Shown here: one piece after another, positions 61,779-64,000 of the stretch
Layout of the letters: every line of letters starts with the position of its first letter
How positions within the stretch are numbered: position 1 is the stretch's first letter
Assembly (NCBI RefSeq): GCF_041346945.1
Contig: NZ_CP166850.1
Location: 7,672,501 to 7,736,500, forward strand
Direction: 5' to 3'
Source of the DNA: Amycolatopsis sp. cg9
Lineage (GTDB): Bacteria; Actinomycetota; Actinomycetes; Mycobacteriales; Pseudonocardiaceae
Length of the DNA: 64,000 nt
The notes under the pieces: generated by a model
Seen by the model: the letters and a program-made list of their open reading frames with translations, nothing else
Database searches by the model: none
What the model was told of the DNA's origin: nothing
Program-made: the position numbers and the translations under genes

Positions 61779-62396
61779 TCAGCGCAGGTAGTTGTAGACG
61801 GTCGCCCGCGAGATCCCCAGCAGGTCGGTCAGCGCCGGCACCGCGTTCTTCAGCTCCAGGAACCCGCGCTCCTTCAACGACCGGACGAGGTCCTTCTTCG
61901 CCGCCGCGGCCAGGCCGCGCGGGGTGTGGCCGCGCTCGGCCGCGTAGTCCTCGACCAGGGCGCGGAGTTCGTCGCCCGTGCGGGCGCGCAGGCTCTCGGC
62001 CAGCGGCGCGGGTTCGTCGGTGCCGGCCAGGCGGGTGAGGGCGTGCGCCGCCGAGCCGAGCAGGGACACGTCGAGGTTCAGGCACAACGCGGCCACGTAC
62101 TCGCCGGCGGAGTTGCGGATGCCGATCGACGTGCTCTTCGCCGGGCGCCCGTCCGGGAACCGGTTCGGGTAGTTCTGGAGCACGTCCGGGAAGCCCGGGT
62201 CGGCGATCCGCGCCAGGCCCAGCTCGGTGGCGGGGTCGCCGACGGCGCGGCCGGACAGGCCGCCTTCGATCGCGCGCACGGCGTGGGCCGGGTCGCGCAG
62301 ATCGTGCAGCACCACCTCGCACAGGCCGGGGAACATCCGGCCGACGGCGTGGGCGATCTTCTCGGCTTCGCGCAGCAGCAGCTCGTCCTCGGTCAC
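61779..62396 (-). CDS. YheO-type PAS/HTH regulator
   Basis: 205 residues. The YheO-like PAS sensor domain (~15-125: SIGIRNSAGEYVAALCLNLDVS) is followed by a C-terminal HTH (~160-205: LTDLLGISRATVYNYLR). Relatives such as DauR control D-amino-acid catabolism. The GTG start overlaps the stop of the PLP enzyme gene upstream (GTGA), so the two are coupled and the regulator probably responds to that enzyme's amino-acid substrate. Effector unknown. Confidence 0.88.
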   Translation of the reverse strand: MTEDELLLREAEKIAHAVGRMFPGLCEVVLHDLRDPAHAVRAIEGGLSGRAVGDPATELGLARIADPGFPDVLQNYPNRFPDGRPAKSTSIGIRNSAGEYVAALCLNLDVSLLGSAAHALTRLAGTDEPAPLAESLRARTGDELRALVEDYAAERGHTPRGLAAAAKKDLVRSLKERGFLELKNAVPALTDLLGISRATVYNYLR

Positions 62397-63502
62397 CCGA
62401 TCAGCTCCCGCAGCTTGTCGGCCGCCTTCAAGCCGGAGCCGGTGAGCACCACGACGGTGGTTTCGCCCGGCCGGATCGCGCCGCGGCCGCGGAAGACGTC
62501 GATGGCCGCGGCGGCGGTCGCGCTGGTCGGCTCGGCGTAGAGGCCGAGGGCCGCCAAGCGGCGGGCGGCCGCGGCGATGGCGTCCTCCCCGATCGCGGCC
62601 GTGTCGCCGCCCGAGCGCCGGATCGCCGCGACCACCTCCGGCAGGCGCACCGGCCGCCGGATCGCGGTGCCCTCGGCGACGGTCGGGGCGAACGGCGGCG
62701 GCTGCCGGTCGTGGACGGCGGCGTCGACGGGGGAGCAGTTCCGCGGTTGCGCGACGAGCAGCCGCGGCAGCCGCGTGATCGACCCGGCGGCCAGGAGCTC
62801 GCCGAACCCGAGGTCGCAGCCCAGCACGATGCTGCCCGCGCCGGCGACCGTGACGACGGCGTCGGGTGCGCGGAAGCCGAGGTCTTCCCACAGCTCGTAG
62901 GCGAGGGTCTTGGTGCCCTGCAGGAAGAAGGGGTGCCAGTTGTGGCTGGCGTACGTCGTGGCCGCCGAGCGCCGGACGGCTTCGGCGGCGGTGTCGTCGC
63001 GGGTGCCGGGCACCAGTTCGACCGTCGCGCCGTACGCGCGGGTCTGCAGCACCTTCGCGGGCGAGGTCCCCTCGGGGGCCAGGACGGTCGCCGCGATCCC
63101 GGCCGCGGCGCTGTAGGCCGCGACCGACGAGCCGCCGTTGCCGGAGCTGTCTTCCAGGAGCTGCTTCACGCCGGCGCCGGCCAGTGCGGACACCATGACG
63201 CTGGAGCCGCGGTCCTTGAAGCTGCCGGTCGGGCTGAACCATTCGAGCTTGAACCGGACGTCGGTGCCGCCCCAGGTCCGCGGGACCAGCGGGGTGCAGC
63301 CCTCGCCGAGGGAGACCGGGCGGAGGTCGCCGGGCAGTGCGGCCCGGTACCGCCAGAGCGACCGGTCCCCGGTTTCGACGTCGCCGGGGCCGAGCCCGGC
63401 CAGCGGGGCGACGGTGAGCGGGGCGCCGTCGTCGCCGCGCCACCGCAGCGGGTCACCCGGGTACCGCGTTCCCGAGCGGTCGTCGGTGTACCAGTAGTCC
63501 AC
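62393..63502 (-). CDS. Threonine-synthase-like PLP enzyme
   Basis: 369 residues of fold-type II PLP enzymes. The cofactor Lys is in SPTGSFKDRGSSVMVSALA (~100), the phosphate-binding loop is SSGNGGSSVAAYSAAAG, and TGSGLKAADKLRELIG closes the protein. The closest family look is threonine synthase, but catabolic lyases and diaminopropionate-type enzymes share it. Coupling to a YheO/DauR-type regulator suggests catabolism of an unusual or D-amino acid rather than threonine synthesis. GTG start has GGAGGTGCT directly before it. Confidence 0.8.
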   Translation of the reverse strand: MDYWYTDDRSGTRYPGDPLRWRGDDGAPLTVAPLAGLGPGDVETGDRSLWRYRAALPGDLRPVSLGEGCTPLVPRTWGGTDVRFKLEWFSPTGSFKDRGSSVMVSALAGAGVKQLLEDSSGNGGSSVAAYSAAAGIAATVLAPEGTSPAKVLQTRAYGATVELVPGTRDDTAAEAVRRSAATTYASHNWHPFFLQGTKTLAYELWEDLGFRAPDAVVTVAGAGSIVLGCDLGFGELLAAGSITRLPRLLVAQPRNCSPVDAAVHDRQPPPFAPTVAEGTAIRRPVRLPEVVAAIRRSGGDTAAIGEDAIAAAARRLAALGLYAEPTSATAAAAIDVFRGRGAIRPGETTVVVLTGSGLKAADKLRELIG

Positions 63503-64000
63503 AGCACCTCCACGGCTGGACAGTCCGTCCAAGTCTAGACGGTGCGTCCATCGTTACTGGCGGGTATGCGAAATGTCTTCAGCTTTTCTCAGGGAAAATT
63601 TGTAACGCGGCGGGGGAAGATTGCGATCACCGCCGTCCGGCGGGCACCGAACGCGGCACCGATGGTGTTCGCCCGAATACCGGCGGTCGCGCCGCCTGGG
63701 ACGAGCGGCGGGGCGACCGGCGAGGCAGGGAGGTTCGTCCGTGATCGCGTGAGCACCGGAAATCCGGGCGGCGCCCCAATCCACAGTGGACTCACGAAGG
63801 GGTGCGGAGTGGCCAACGCATTCTCGGGCCGATTCTCGCGCGCGTCCGGAAAGGCGCGAATTGGCCTTACTTGGTAACCGAAGAATTGACGTCCGGTGCG
63901 ACTGCCGAGAAGTGGATACCGGACGGTCGGTTTTACTTTTCCGATACGTCCCGGTCGCGTTGCCGAAACGCCCGACCCGCCGGTCGGAGTGGTCCGGTGC
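63503..64000. other. Window end, no confident gene
   Basis: The first part should hold the promoter of the PLP-enzyme operon. On the minus strand TGGACG recurs at two places around GTCTAGAC (about 63508-63554), a possible regulator site. Downstream lie AT-rich patches (63571-63605, 63850-63960). A 22-codon frame at 63809-63877 has a weak ribosome site. None of the longer frames shows coding character. Confidence 0.5.

Overview
The window is chromosomal DNA from a very GC-rich actinomycete. Lsr2, an actinobacterial SOS box, many GTG starts, frequent four-base stop/start overlaps and the protein types all fit. Gene content and the intergenic palindromes suggest Pseudonocardiales, most likely Amycolatopsis or a close relative; that genus call is inference. 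No rRNA, tRNA, CRISPR array, insertion sequence or prophage was recognised.

0-8 kb: the end of a secreted GH31 glycosidase, a DUF1996/DUF305-like secreted pair, and a divergent secreted glycosidase with two F5/8C (discoidin) domains. The divergent promoter region carries two copies of a 14-base operator. A VOC protein and a frameshifted AraC regulator follow. 8-14 kb: an XRE / ImmA-IrrE metallopeptidase / MAB_1171c-like membrane protein module with repeated upstream sites, a 2H phosphoesterase, a Cys-rich protein, dinB under a SOS box, a methyltransferase and lsr2.

14-35 kb: a large oxalate/formate island. It has three OxlT-like MFS carriers, fdhD, a LysR regulator with a Pro/Thr repeat insertion, sucCD, a probable oxalyl-CoA decarboxylase, a formyl-CoA transferase (frc), a fused ADP-forming acyl-CoA ligase, a GntR/FCD regulator, a PanE-like reductase and a three-gene NAD-type formate dehydrogenase. 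Near-identical palindromes (ATAC-N-GTATGCAAT type) precede four promoters here, so the GntR protein probably controls the island.

35-45.5 kb: the glycerate pathway (hyi, glxR, gcl, and garK at the far end) encloses purine catabolism genes (three-subunit xanthine dehydrogenase type enzyme, guanine deaminase, NCS2 purine permease, GGCT-like protein). I read 14-45 kb as one metabolic plan. Oxalate enters through the MFS carriers and is activated to oxalyl-CoA. It is then either decarboxylated and oxidised through formate for NADH, or reduced to glyoxylate (PanE-like step) and assimilated through Gcl, GlxR and GarK. Purine breakdown is a second likely glyoxylate source.

45.5-64 kb: accessory metabolism in regulator/target pairs, most with clear palindromic operators. 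These are TetR/aldo-keto reductase, a secreted GH15 enzyme, NrtR/SPFH/NAD-kinase-like, FAD monooxygenase/TetR (the TetR carries a second, recombinase-type HTH), a GH2 beta-galactosidase with LacI, an asparagine-type permease divergent from glutaminase, and a threonine-synthase-like enzyme with a YheO-type regulator. The last ~470 bases hold no confident gene.
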